From Paragorgia papillata (taxonomy: Eukaryota; Cnidaria; Anthozoa; Scleralcyonacea; Coralliidae), in assembly GCA_035771165.1 (NCBI GenBank), contig JAWNZC010000320.1, positions 1,321,001-1,385,000 on the forward strand: DNA of 64,000 nucleotides, given 5' to 3'. The position numbers were made by a program, and so were the translations under genes. Positions 53,071 through 63,940 of this stretch are shown piece after piece (the stretch's first letter is position 1; the number at the start of each line of letters is the position of its first letter). Under the pieces are notes generated by a model. It ran no database searches. It was not told the origin of the DNA and saw nothing but the letters and a program-made list of their open reading frames with translations.

Positions 53071-53543
53071 TCACACAGCTGAATGATACTTAAGTTTATA
53101 CGCACACGTGATATAGTCAAGTAATTTATTAATGTTCATTGTTCTTTCGGTCTCAGCGTACAACTTAGACCACACAAACCAGCTCAGATTAAATAAGCTG
53201 TCAAAATATTGTCTGTATAAAGTGGAAAGACTAGGAAACCTTAAAATTCTGCAGGCCTCCACGATTGCCCACAAATATCTTCACGGTCAATCATTGAAAT
53301 AGCTTGGTCTGTGTAGGCCATCCAACGATAATCTTCATCAGAAACTTCACAAGGCTCTCTCATGGTTGTCCATTGATTACCATCCACCTCTTCGGTCTGC
53401 TTGCAACACGACACTAGCTTCCCTAGCTGTTCAATATGCCGATGGACAAACTCGGAAGAAACGAGATCAATAGTCTGCTCAAAAGTTAGAATGTCTTCAA
53501 AATCAACTTCATCGACATACATTTGTTCAAACAGATGTGCCAT
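53071..53543 (-). pseudogene. Copy of the 166-aa accessory gene (Polinton C), frameshifted
   Basis: Two frames, 53543-53241 and 53274-53071, equal the N- and C-terminal halves of 23657-24157. The shift is at about 53260 (missing base near DREDI). MAHLFEQMYVDEVDFEDIL is unchanged between copies. Confidence 0.8.
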
Positions 53544-53684
53544 TATTCCCTTTACAACGTATCTTCAACCAATTCGCAAACACACTGACTAAATAAACAG
53601 TGACCGTAAGCATTGCACGTTTGTTTCATTAAACATCTTTCAAAATAACTTCTTTATTCATTTGAAGATTGTCTGACAACTGTC

Positions 53685-53839
53685 ATACTTGTCAAAACCG
53701 GTTTCTCTATTCAAAAACGTATTTCCGGTTCACATGCGCGCGCACAGGGCTCACGTGGACAGCCCTGGAAACTAAAAACTATGGGTAAGAGCTCCTGAAA
53801 AATGCTGAGTCGACGGTTCTATACTGCACCGTATCTACT
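53685..53839 (-). repeat. Right TIR of Polinton C
   Basis: About 155 bases, close to A's TIR in the inner part (CACATGCGCGCGCACAGGGC) and ending CCGTATCTACT at 53839. The outer 25 bases differ from A but match C's left end. Confidence 0.85.
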
Positions 53840-54400
53840 CTTGCCACTAGGCACTAAACAAACACAATTTTCACATAAATATCTTACATGAAGTTGGTCT
53901 TTCTGCTCTTTGGTCAAATTTAATTTCTCTTCTGTAATGCTTCGGAACTCCTCCGGCAATCTTTGTGTGCAGGGAAATTTCTTGCACATGGCTCTTGCCA
54001 TATCTTCAAATTTTGTACTTATTGGCTCTCTCGGTGTTTGTAGATTTTGACAAGTAGCTCGCATGTTGGAAATGGTGTTTCGTATAAGACGATGAAACAG
54101 TTCTTCACTCAATGAAGAGCTTCTTGATGCATGGCTCAGCTCACTATCAGAATACATGGTGAATACAGGGCACATACAACAAAAACAGAGTCGTCTGTTT
54201 TTTCATCCTGATCAATAGTTAATGGGCTACTTGACCTTGAAGTTTCGGATGATATGCTTCGAGGAGTTGAATATTTCGACAGGCATGGTTCCTTTCTGGC
54301 TTGGTAAACTATGAGCTAATGGATCAGTTGAAGATGGCATTAGACTTTCATTGAGGACTTCAGTCACTTCGCTGCCTTCTTTCTACAAAAAGAATGTTTA
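53840..54400 (-). pseudogene. Uncharacterised gene fragment flanking Polinton C
   Basis: The minus-strand frame 54175-53840 has LFHRLIRNTISNMRATCQN and FEDMARAMCKKFPCTQ, and a serine-rich segment lies upstream (to about 54385) with an acceptor-like TTTTTGTAG before AAAGAAGGC. Frame breaks are near 54190 and 54260. It may belong to the same unknown family as the gene in E1, whose C-terminal part is at 32840; that is a weak inference. It could be host or transposon. Confidence 0.35.
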
Positions 54401-56455
54401 TGTTAGATTGATTTTAGTTGGTACTATAAACAAATGACATTCTGGGTTGCTCCTAAAACTAAAACTCTATTTTGCTGAACAACCGTATTTAGTTACAGTA
54501 TATATATTTATAAAGTTATAGTTGGTTTTTAGTTGTATTATTAGAGCAAGTGCAGTTTGGCAGGCCACTGAATAAATTAGAAAATCACTGGCTCAAGCAT
54601 TGTAGTAAGGAAAAGGGAAAATTACTGAGCTGTGATACCATATTAAGGCTGAACAGAAAAAATATTTTAGGTTCCGGTTTCACACAACAAACAGATCAGA
54701 CATGGTTGGTAGGTAGGTAGGGGGAAAATTTAATTTTTTTTCTAACATGAAAACGTAGATGCTCTAGAGAACAAGTTACCATTTCACTTGTGGTGACATA
54801 TGCGGTCACATGACATGGTGGCAAGCGCAAAAGGGGCTTTGGAAAGGAGAATGCAAAAATTTGAGTCAACACATTTTTCATTGACTTCGGCGTTTTCAGC
54901 AGTGCAACAAATTTTCCCTTCATGTTTCTCTGAGGATGATTCTGTATTATAGTTTGGACCAAGTTTGTACCACCACACGGAAAACCAGAAATTGAACATT
55001 TTGGCCAATTTGAAGCAATAAAATAATTTGAGTCGCGTAAAATTTTTAACAGTTGGTCAGGAAACCAGTACCAAAAATATTTTTCTGTTACACCTAATTG
55101 TTTCTCCTTTCATAGTGACCATATTCGAACAAAAATCCTAATTAAATCAGTAATTGAGCTTTATCTTGTAATTTGATTTACCAGCAGGTTCACTGCTGAG
55201 CCTGCCAGCTACTGTATTCCCCAGCTATATAGTTTATATGGTAATTGAGCCAATTTGTATATGGTGTGCATCAATTTACATCTAGGCCTATATGTATACA
55301 TGTACCTCAATACATCTGTCACAATATGATACACAATCAAAACATACAGGTGTTACAGCGCGCATACCCGGCTGTAGTCAGTCATATACTGTACATTACT
55401 GACGAAGCAGAGTCTGTCATATCATATTGACAACATGGCACATGTTTGCTTCATCTTGATGAGCACTGCATGTCTTTTGTTATGTGTGTCAAACGTCTGA
55501 CTACTGTAATTTAACAGTAGTAGACATATATTTGTCAATGTAATTATATTTGTCATTAATATGTTGCAAATATTATATCTTGTTCCAAATATCAATATTC
55601 AGATCGTGCAAAGAAATATTGTAATGCACCAATTTATCAATGCACTGTATCATTGCAGGACTATCCAACAATGAAGAATGAACTCACTTTTTGTCATAAT
55701 TTGTAACATTCAAGCTTTTAACTACATCAACTATGGTATCAATAATAATATCATTGCATTTGCTCTACATTTCCTCTAAAATTTTCCATAGCCTTCTCCT
55801 TAGCATAAAATTTTCAACTCCATCAAACAGGTCTTTTAAATCCTCTCGTGAAAAATCCAGAAGAATCTGTTCATTTACACCAGCAGCTATATAACATTAA
55901 TTGGAAGAGTTAACTTAGTGTCAAAATTTATTTTGCACCCATTTTTGGCACATCATCAAGACAACCAACTAATCCATACAATCTAATTACAGATAACAAA
56001 CATGCTTTTTTATTAGTAACATGTGCGCTTACACTATGTTTGTCTAATTTGTTTATTCCAAGCTTTTAGTCCATGTACATGTACTGAACCATCATCCAAA
56101 AAAATATGATCGTTAATTTGTTATACTACATGAATTGCCCCCCACAGAGGAAATTTGTGCCCTCTTAATGGGGAGGATACAAAATTAAATTCATACTTAC
56201 TTAAATTATGTAGGATGTCTGAAAAGGAGGGGGGGGACCAATTGGTCATTTCCTCCACGGGGGGAGTATGGATATTTCCTGGAATCCAACCGACAAGTAG
56301 ACTTATCATTTTCTGTCTGATCCGATCGGTTGGGAACGTTCGTGTTCATTCGACGAGCCGGCACCGGGGTCCAGGTCGGACGTCTCGCTTGTTCTCTGCT
56401 GTTTTGTGGCCGGTCCCATGGCTGGTTTGAGCTAAACGAATAAATGATAAACAAC
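54400..56455. other. Unrecognised AT-rich region
   Basis: No gene with recognisable motifs on either strand. A weak inverted repeat with GGAAATTTGTGCCC/ATTTCCTCCACGGGG is at 56140-56270. Possibly host intergenic or intronic DNA. Confidence 0.5.
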
Positions 56456-56460
56456 ATTAA

Positions 56461-56512
56461 AACTCTAATTCATCAACCCAGCTGTTAAACTTATCCGGAT
56501 AAATTAACTTAC
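56461..56512 (-). pseudogene. Scrap of a Polinton integrase chromodomain
   Basis: About 50 bases encode YPDKFNSWVDE on the minus strand, matching YPAKFNSWVGE of the B integrase. Nothing else of an element is visible next to it except a hairpin with GACAAGACG/CGTCTTGTC at 56545-56583. Confidence 0.5.
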
Positions 56513-57493
56513 CAATTTCCCTTTTCTTGGTCTTTGCGTGTCTTAGGACAAGACGTCCTGAAACATACTCAGGGCGTCTTGTCCGCTCGCTGTTATAAGT
56601 CTTTTCACAATCCGGACATGGGAAACTGCTACATGGGAAAGTGCTTCTTCTCCTCTTTCGTTACTGGCACCAGGTCTAGCGTTGTCGTTAGCCGCCGGCG
56701 TCTCCAAGCGATCAAGGGTTTGCCACTGACTCTCTATAAACTACAATGGAGCCTCTAAAAAGAACAAAGTTTCAAACTAATTAAAAGGATAACTATATAA
56801 TGGGTCTTTGCCATGAATTCTCCTCTAATAATACAACTTACCACGAATTGCACACTGTAAAAGGGCTTCGTTTTCCAAATCATCCAGTTCGGAACCAGAT
56901 AACAGATCCAACCAAGAAGAAAACCATGAACACCAACTGTTGTCTGCCATCACGATAAACTTTAATTGGTTGAACAAAAATGCTTGCACCTGATGTGGTG
57001 TAACAAGCAAACCTCTCGTGTGGTGTAACAAGCAAAGATTTAGTGTGTTGTATTTAGCAAACTGGACTGTGTGAGTGTGTTATATCGACTGCGGGTGTGT
57101 TGTAACAAACTTGACGACGCCAGCTTGTTTTACACCCACGCCTAAACACGTTCAATCATTAAGAGCAATAACTCACAGAGAGTGAAAGCGATTAGTTGGT
57201 TAGATCTTACGAAAGAAATCGGTAATTTAATGAGACCAATCCCCACATGGGTTTCTTTAACGTAGGGAAAAACAAACAAACAAAAAATTCACATCACAAA
57301 CTGATAAATCGTTTTGAAAGAAATGTATTCAAAGTCGCATGCATGTATATACAAACGTTTAATACAAAGACTACAATTACCGGTTTTAAACCCGCCGCGC
57401 CTCGAGTCGATTATATTTCAACAAGAATTGGTAAAATATTTATCATTTTCTGAAACACTGACTCAATACTTCGACCGTTCGACTCTTAAAAGT

Positions 57494-58146
57494 TTGTAAG
57501 CCACTTTGGATTTTCGTTCTTTTCGCATTTTTTAATTCTTTTTTTCGCGGACGAAGTTCCGGGGGGTCATTTCGTCACCCTTTCGGTCTAATTGTTTTTG
57601 GTAAGGTTTCAAATATATCGGCAACACTTTGTTTGTTAATTGTTACTGATGGAGCCGCGCTGTTATTTAACTTCTCTTTCAAGCTGTCATCTAACTCTCC
57701 TTTAGGCAGGGATATGGCTATAGATCGTTTTCATTCACGTGATCGGTGGCCCCATTAGGGCGGTGAAACAGTACGAAATATTTGAATAAGAATAGAGCTA
57801 AATTCCCATAGGATAAAGATGTACACCAATATTGCGGCCATTTCATTGTTTTGGTACACCAATATGGCCGCCGTGACGTTAGATGAAAACGATCTATTGG
57901 CTGTTTTGTTTCTAAATTTCTTTTGTCTTTGAATCGAAGATACTTCTCCAAAATTTCACTATAAAGTTTGCCTTTTTGCTCTTGAGACGTATATTTTCTG
58001 TCCCAAATCGATTTCATTTCATCGTCTAAATCAGCTAACTTTACTACAGTAGGGGCGACTATCTGTCGCTGTTGCCGCTGGAAATCATCCAATGTTCTCT
58101 CCGGAACTAATATAATCTTTTGTGAATGCTTCAACATCAATACCAA
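57494..58146 (-). pseudogene. LVP-type protein, interrupted (D2)
   Basis: The N-terminal frame has IILVPERTLDDF, as in E. A 174-base MITE splits it at 57720. The middle (57600-57718) and C-terminal basic tail (57494-57580) match E positions 1640-1740 and 2070-2160, with a deletion between them. Confidence 0.75.
57720..57893. mobile_element. MITE of about 0.17 kb
   Basis: The ends GATCGTTTTCATTCACGTGA and its inverted counterpart GATGAAAACGATC are present. Comparison with E (CCAATAGCC) shows insertion at TA, with TA or ATA duplicated. The interior contains CACCAATATGGCCGCCGTGA, rich in CpG. Confidence 0.8.
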
Positions 58147-58465
58147 TTAACGACCAAAGTTCTTTCAAAACAGACGCAAGCACCAAGGTTAAAAAGCCGT
58201 CTCCTTTCTGTACCAACACACGGCGTCTTTTGTCCAAAGATGTTGCTTTCGAGACAAGTAGCCGCAAATGATGTTTATGTTTTGCGATTTTTCTCTTTTG
58301 TGCCGGCGAAAGCTTAACCACGCTTTTTAATACATTTAAAACGACATCGCAAATTGATTTGATGCAACTGGGTTCTGCGTATTTTAAAATTACTTTTCGT
58401 AATTTCGGCTTTGCTTTATACAACACCCTTAACATGTTAACGTTCTTCCGCATATGAGTACACAT
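58085..58465 (-). CDS. pX-like small basic virion protein (D2), C-terminally extended
   Basis: Almost the same as E (1057-1383) up to ELWSLIG, but the stop at that point is lost, so the frame runs 17 codons into the LVP-type gene (126 codons in all). Basic body, QKGDGFLTL, hydrophobic tail. Role as in the other copies. Confidence 0.6.
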   Translation of the reverse strand: MCTHMRKNVNMLRVLYKAKPKLRKVILKYAEPSCIKSICDVVLNVLKSVVKLSPAQKRKIAKHKHHLRLLVSKATSLDKRRRVLVQKGDGFLTLVLASVLKELWSLIGIDVEAFTKDYISSGENIG

Positions 58466-58504
58466 AATGAAATGATTCAGTTGTCACTCAGGTCAGTTAT
58501 TTTA

Positions 58505-59179
58505 TCATTTCTTTACGTAAACGATTTGCCATTGGTCTGGAAATATTTTCGCGCGTAGTCTATATTTATCATCAGTTTGGGGATGAAAATCGACAAAAAG
58601 GTAACTGTAAGGTTTTTCAGCAGCATTTTGATAAGCTTCTACTAGATATTGGCGACATCCAGGGAACATTTGTCGGGCTAAAGTATGAATAATTGTTTGG
58701 TCGCGTGGGCTTTTGGAAAGAACCATATAATGGCAATTAAGTGAACACAGACGCGAGTATTTCCCTTTATTATACAAAGCCTACCGTATAGAAATATAAC
58801 GGATATTGATCTGTGATGAGAACCCTTGGTGAATAGGGTCGCAAGCTCAACGTTGTTGGACAATTCATTTTGTAAATCATCAATGACCATTTAGTGTATG
58901 AAACGAAGGATCAGTTTTACTCTTTACGTCGGGGAAACCCTCGATAAATTGAATGTTTGGAAGTTTTTCTTGTATCTCTTGATAAATAGGCTGATAGGCT
59001 CCATAACAATATATAATTTGATCTACTTTTTTGTCAATCATATGATCTATATTCTCGAGTAACTTTTTTACCCAGACAGTCTTTCCCGACCCCGACGGGC
59101 CAGAAATCTGAAGACAGAAGCAAGATTTAGGTCTTGGGTCCATGGTTTGATAGGAAATGAAAATAGTTCTCGCTATCAC
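58505..59179 (-). pseudogene. Packaging ATPase (D2), frameshifted
   Basis: The N-terminal frame has an intact P-loop GPSGSGKT and continues to 58880. The Walker B part (MVIDDLQNEL) is in the frame 58890-58678, and the C-terminal part (FPGCRQYLVEAYQNAAEKPY) in 58777-58505. Breaks are near 58885 and 58780. The likely start is the MDPR methionine at 59143, shared with E. Confidence 0.88.
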
Positions 59180-59353
59180 GAAACTTTTAAAATAAAATAT
59201 CTCGACGGAGTTGCAAAGACTTCGGCCATATCTTCATCGAGCGGGAAGATTAATGACTTTGTTTAATCGATTTTTAATGACTTTTTTCGCTAAAACTTGT
59301 CTATAGTAATATTCAAATTCGCCTTAGCAACGCTCTAACATCCCTCACAACAG

Positions 59354-59725
59354 TTACGTTAGAAAAAACAATCTAATCAATCTTTTTATCCACGAGTGTT
59401 TTATTTCGTATTTCCTCAAGTCAACTCGCCTAAAATCTTTGGCAGTTCTTTTTGCGTCTTGGCGAAGTGTTTCGGTGTCGCAATAATCGCTTACTTTCAA
59501 CAATAGGGTCAAATAAGCAATAATTCTACCTAAATTCACAAGATCCATCTCTTGATTAATATTATACAAGCTACTCGGTAAGTTATCTCTGTTGATTTGG
59601 CCGATAATCCTCTCATACAATTCACCATGCCCTCTAAGGCATCTATTCATGTAAAAACATAACGTATCTTTCTCTATCTCGATATTATTTTCCTGTAATT
59701 CATCCCAAATTGTTTGTTCGGCCAT
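59354..59725 (-). CDS. Bcl-2-like apoptosis regulator (candidate)
   Basis: 123 codons, intact, the first gene inside the D end. Residues 58-74 read INQEMDLVNLGRIIAYL, very close to the BH1 region of Bcl-2 proteins (NWGRIVAF type). A Trp-Ile pair (HSWIKRL) follows 47 residues after the Gly, close to the BH1 to BH2 spacing in Bcl-xL. The whole is predicted helical, and no membrane anchor is seen. Bcl-2 proteins control mitochondrial permeabilisation, and many DNA viruses carry anti-apoptotic versions. The D1 copy is broken. Family call is inference from one motif plus spacing; it could be an unrelated helical protein. Confidence 0.55.
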   Translation of the reverse strand: MAEQTIWDELQENNIEIEKDTLCFYMNRCLRGHGELYERIIGQINRDNLPSSLYNINQEMDLVNLGRIIAYLTLLLKVSDYCDTETLRQDAKRTAKDFRRVDLRKYEIKHSWIKRLIRLFFLT

Positions 59726-59943
59726 CGTGTTAAGAATGACGTAATCTCAGCAATCACTCGTCATTTTATCGTCTTCGGAAATACTTCGTTAGCTCTTCGG
59801 AAATCCGATCTCATTGATTATTCATAACTTATGAATTATTGAGGTCCAACAAAAGATATGGTAATTATGTTAATGATCAAAAGACAAAAGAATTCCTTAA
59901 ATTCCTGCATAAAAAGGTGTATTAAGCCCCGCACTATACTACT

Positions 59944-60176
59944 CTGGACAACACCAAATGTTTCTCCATACGTGGTGACCTGATAATAAGACGCAGTAAT
60001 CGACAAACTTTTTCCCCACAACGTTGGTCATGCCATAGTTCTGTCACCATAAGACAAAAAAAGGTGATATTTAAGTAAAAAAAAAATAAACGATGGAAGG
60101 AGTACGTCTATGTCACCATTTAATGAGACAATACACGTAAATACTATACATCATACTTACCAACACGTTCAGACAT
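59944..60176 (-). pseudogene. RING-like gene remnant, exons 1 and 2 (Polinton F)
   Basis: Exon 1 with ATG (60176) and donor GTAAGTATG is identical in layout to A. Exon 2 begins after the same GACAG and keeps a CGEKVC block but has lost other zinc ligands. It is cut by the end of D2 at 59943. Confidence 0.65.
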
Positions 60177-60661
60177 TGTGACGAGTTACCTTCTCTTCTT
60201 CTAGCTTTGAGCTTTAGCTATGAGTTTAGCTGTTTAGGTTGACGTTTGATCCTGTTGCCTGACAACAAGGGTTGTTTTGACCTTTGTCTATTCGTCATGT
60301 ATTTGATAAAACGGAACAGTTTTGAAAGAGTCTGAGCTAACGACTTGATAACGGTTTATATAATTTCAATTTGATTAGGGCTCGCATCATTACATGTCCT
60401 TAGCATATGTCTAAAGCAATAGTAGATACTGGGACTTTGAACTTTTCATATTGTGCTATATTGAAATTGTGTATGAATAAAGTTTGACACAACCTAAGGC
60501 TACTACTATGTGTTAAATTGATTACAGTTTTACCTGACACCTATATTTCGGTATAGTTCGGGTTTGTTTAAAAGCGGTTTTTTTCTTCTCAGGTATAGAC
60601 ATTCATCCAGACGCGAGATTGGACAAAGCTAAATGATCAATATCGGGGCTGAATAGGAATA
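60177..60661. repeat. Left-module remnant of Polinton F
   Basis: Non-coding. Parts match A 10430-10560, and the motif GGGGCTGAATAGGAATAC (60640-60660) corresponds to the duplicated module of A. It is interrupted at 60662 by a MITE. Confidence 0.6.
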
Positions 60662-61169
60662 CCGTAATCGTTCGATTTAGCGCCGCGGCGCTTATTAGAT
60701 TTTGCAATCATTTGGTGCGGCGCTTAATCAAGAGCGACGTTTAATCGAGAGCGGCGCTTATTAAATATAAGTTGACAAAATGCTCATAACACAACTTTAA
60801 TTATTCATAGAAAAACGCAATAAATTTAAAAGAACGTTTATTCATAGAAAAACCCAACACTCAATAGCCTAATAAATTCAAAAAGGGAACGTCAACGTCC
60901 TGGTCATCGCCTTCTTGATCGTCGTCTATCCATAGATGTGGATCAGAGGCATCTTCGACATCTGAATCAGAGACTTCAAAGGGATTTGTATCCGGCTCTT
61001 TTAGGATGGACAGCTGCGATCGAAGTACCTCTCGACCTTATCTGCAGGGCTCGCCTTCCTTGAAACAATGAATTACGTCGTCGTCGTAATCGAGAGCGGC
61101 GCTTATTAAATTATCCTACTTCTGGATGCGGCGCTTAATCGAGAGCGGCGCTAAATTGAGCATTTACGG
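60662..61169. mobile_element. TA-flanked MITE with GCGCCGC subterminal motifs
   Basis: The termini CCGTAATCG and, inverted, CCGTAAATG are flanked by TA on both sides (60660-60661, 61170-61171). Several copies of GAGAGCGGCGCTTATTAA lie inside both ends. TA duplication suggests a Tc1/mariner or pogo-type parent. No transposase. Confidence 0.75.
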
Positions 61170-61370
61170 TAATCCTTTTTTTATTCAACTACTTAATGCA
61201 GAACCTTGAGCAATATGTCAAGCAAAAGCAATTGAAAATGCTATTTTTAGCTAAAGAGAAAGTACTTTAAAAAAAGGAAAACATCTGCCATTTTGGTTTA
61301 GTTCGCAAGAAAGATGGTGGCGAATACGAACCAAACACTTTGTTGAATTTTCACAGAAAGTTCACAACAT

Positions 61371-61455
61371 TCGGCTCGCGCTACGCTCGCTCGGTCCGTA
61401 CTAAAAACGTCGATCCGATATTTCATTAGTACAGACCTCACGCTCGGTCAATAAG
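61371..61455. repeat. Hairpin repeat
   Basis: GCTCGGTCCGTACTAA and TTAGTACAGACC-CACGCTCGG form imperfect arms, related in style to the hairpins at 31-143 and 4250-4375. Confidence 0.4.
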
Positions 61456-61486
61456 TAGTGAACACGTACATTAACAAGAAATAAAA

Positions 61487-61865
61487 ACGTCAAGATTTGC
61501 CATGAAAAGAGAAAGGTGTTTAAAATACCTATGTTTTGCTTCGTATTGCATATATACACCATGTTTGTACCATAGACTTGATATCCAATTCAGGGATTGG
61601 TGGTAGGGATTTGAAGGGTACATATGTATGCATACATACACTGGCAGAAGAATAATAGCGTCAAGATTTGCCATGAAACAAGCAGGGCATTTAAAATATC
61701 TGTTTTGCCTCAATATTGCATATACCATGTTCGAACCATATAGGTTCAGTATATCAAGGATCAGTCAAGGGTGTAATATGCGCATGCGTCATCAACAAAA
61801 GCGATAATAGCGTCAAGATTTGCCGATGTCATGCAAATACAGAGAAAGTTAATGTTTAAGCAATG
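61487..61865. repeat. Tandem duplication, unit about 165 bases
   Basis: GTCAAGATTTGCCATGAAA starts units at about 61490 and 61658, and a partial unit at 61811. Each unit includes TATTGCATATA and an ACCATGTT-AACCATA segment. No gene; 61866-62127 is plain AT-rich sequence. Confidence 0.75.
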
Positions 61866-62127
61866 CAGCAGTTTTAGAGAGAACAAAAGCAGCGTCAAAA
61901 TAAATAGACTAGAAACTACTGATGGTATAATAAGGATAAATAATTTATCAATTTGTTTGTTTAAACGAGAGAGAAAACTTTAACCCTTTTATGAATGGCT
62001 TTTCGAGACGTTTCCTTCGACGAGTAAAATCATCTTGTGTTAAACAGAATAAAAAGATAAAGTTGTTAGCAATGTTCATAAAAAGAGTTAAAATGTGTTT
62101 AAAATAAATTTAATGATTAAGACTTCT

Positions 62128-62275
62128 AAGGCCTGAGTCTAATGTCGAACTTTTCATGAATCGGACTCAATGCAAATGAACATAAAAAAAACATTCTCTA
62201 ATATTCATTGTCTTTGACTCATTGATCATGAAAAGTTGAACGTTCGATTCGGTTCTAATACTCGAGTGACTGTCG
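62128..62275. repeat. Short inverted-repeat MITE
   Basis: AATGTCGAACTTTTCATGA on the left and TCATGAAAAGTTGAACGTT on the right, with AAGGCCTGAG at the left end, place it near the group of 35179-36024. 62276-63039 shows no gene or repeat I recognise. Confidence 0.55.
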
Positions 62276-63039
62276 TGAACTCCTTAACTCGTCCATATTA
62301 ACACTTTTCAATTTTGCAGTTTGTAACCATTTAATGTCTAAAGTTTTACTAAAATATTCATTTTGTAAACACAAGCGCTAAGTAACAAATGGCTGACATG
62401 CGTCTGTAGCGAGAACGCGATTCTATACGACACATTATGCGCATAAGCCGTTTGAACGATAATTTCATTCGATTGGGGAGATACCGCTCAAGTGTCGACT
62501 TTGTTTAAAGTTAACAAACCCGCTGAAACAATATTGTATATAGTTTAAACTTTACTATTGATAGAGAAGTAACTTTGAACCTGACTTGCTCTCTCACCTT
62601 CTAACTGTCGTGCCTCCATAACTCAATGGAGCACGGCAAATCAAATTATATTACCTATAAAGTTTATCCAGACCGTCTTGAACACTTACATTGAGATTTT
62701 GAGCAAATATTACTCGTGATATTAACATTACAGATGTTACGAAACATGTAGTTTGCTTTCTTATGTTTAATTTTGCTGGTCTTATCAGTTTTCAAACCGT
62801 TTGGTTTATTTAAGGCTTAATTGATGTGACTCTTCAGTGTAAGCCAAGTAACTGCATACCGTGCAACTTCAAGCTGAAAACATTATACTTACGTGGAATA
62901 ACTGCATGTTGTTTCCTGCATGTCTTAAACGGTTTCAGTAAGTTTAGTATTTGTCTTTGTTTATACAGCTGTGTATACGTAATTCAGTTAAAGTAGTTTG
63001 ATGCCACATTTAATATGTATAGTTTACGATATACTTACC

Positions 63040-63350
63040 TTCTGTTCAGACTAGGTGCCCGGACACTAGTGTGAACACGACTTTTGCGCGGTGCCCAACT
63101 CAAACTAATCAAAACCGGGCACCGTGGGGTACGGACACTAATGTGAACACATTTTCATAGTGCCGGAGTGCCCAAACTGGTGCCCACGCTTTTTATATTC
63201 CTTGTAATTCGAAGCCTCAAAGCCACAAAATAGCTACAAAAGCCATGAAAAGCTTTCTGTGTGAACGCTTATCAGATCCAAGGCGCCGTGAATGTGAACA
63301 AGTGGCCCGTGCCCAAGCACCGTACCTGGGCACCTAGTCTGAACAGACCC
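63040..63350. mobile_element. MITE of 0.31 kb
   Basis: TCTGTTCAGACTAGGTGCCC at 63041 and its reverse complement at 63329-63348; internal GTGTGAACAC and GTGCCC motifs recur. The 78-codon frame at 63234 crosses it and is not a gene. Confidence 0.75.
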
Positions 63351-63555
63351 TAAGCGCTCGTAAAATTTTGTGTTAGTGGCTAGGTTAGTCTTTGTCTGGG
63401 AGTGTTTGCTATTTCCACAGTTCCAACTTAAACAATGTGTTTGAGAGTTAAATAAAGAATCAGAACGCAACCTGTGTCGTGGTTATTTAAGCGTGTTTGG
63501 TTTTCAGCGTAGTAGTCGTGGAACTATTAAAGTGCCCCTAACCTCGACAGACAGT

Positions 63556-63940
63556 TTTTAAGGACTTTTAAAATGATAAAGTAACTTCTTTGGAAGATTT
63601 TCGCTTTTTCACTTTGTTTTTTGGATATTTCATTTTGTTTGATATAGTGCAAATGTCCGGAATTTACGTCACTTATGCATAACGACTTATCAGAGAATGT
63701 TATATAACTTTGCATTCATCAAATAAAACACTAAAGTATTAATAACATGTGTGCGTGTTTCTCAAAAAACACCAAACTTCTCGATTTTAAAGGATTCGTT
63801 CGTGAATGAAAGAGATACACAAACTTCTTTGATAAGTCATTATGCATGTTGACGTAATTTCCGTATATTTGCATATGAAATATCTCAAAAACAAAGCGAA
63901 AATCTTCCAAAGAAGTTACTTTATCATTTTAAAAGTTCTT
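63556..63940. repeat. Inverted-repeat element, 0.38 kb
   Basis: About 65 bases at 63563-63628 (AAAATGATAAAGTAACTTCT core) are repeated in reverse complement at 63870-63935. Probably a MITE; the rest of the window to 64000 shows no gene. Confidence 0.7.

Larger units (their letters stand above)
30356..53839. mobile_element. Polinton derivative C, internally deleted and interrupted by a 19-kb insertion
   Basis: The ends match A's TIR family: AGTAGATATGGTGCAG at 30356 and its reverse complement ending 53839. From left: a broken end-proximal gene, the three-exon RING-like gene, a non-coding module, then a direct jump into the penton N-terminus and integrase (31978 on). This corresponds to deleting A positions of about 10.79-22.0 kb. 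On the right are the two accessory genes and the TIR. Without insertion E1 (32391-51561) the element is about 4.3 kb. The flanking hexamers (TAGACT left, CTTGCC right) do not match, so its ends may come from recombination between copies. Confidence 0.8.
57300..59943. mobile_element. Polinton fragment D2 (one end preserved)
   Basis: The right edge GCCCCGCACTATACTACT (59943) matches D1's end. Beyond it, the sequence is the RING-like exon of another Polinton (F), so D2 inserted there. Minus-strand order from the end: Bcl-2-like, ATPase, pX-like, LVP-type, then 57300-57470, which matches part of D1's unknown gene. The other TIR is missing. Confidence 0.7.

Noticed and set aside
59944..60176. Intact RING-like gene in F
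   Set aside because: Exon 2 has lost zinc ligands and exon 3 is absent because of the D2 insertion; kept only as a remnant.
63234..63470. Minus-strand 78-codon frame
   Set aside because: It crosses the end of a MITE and has no recognisable domain.
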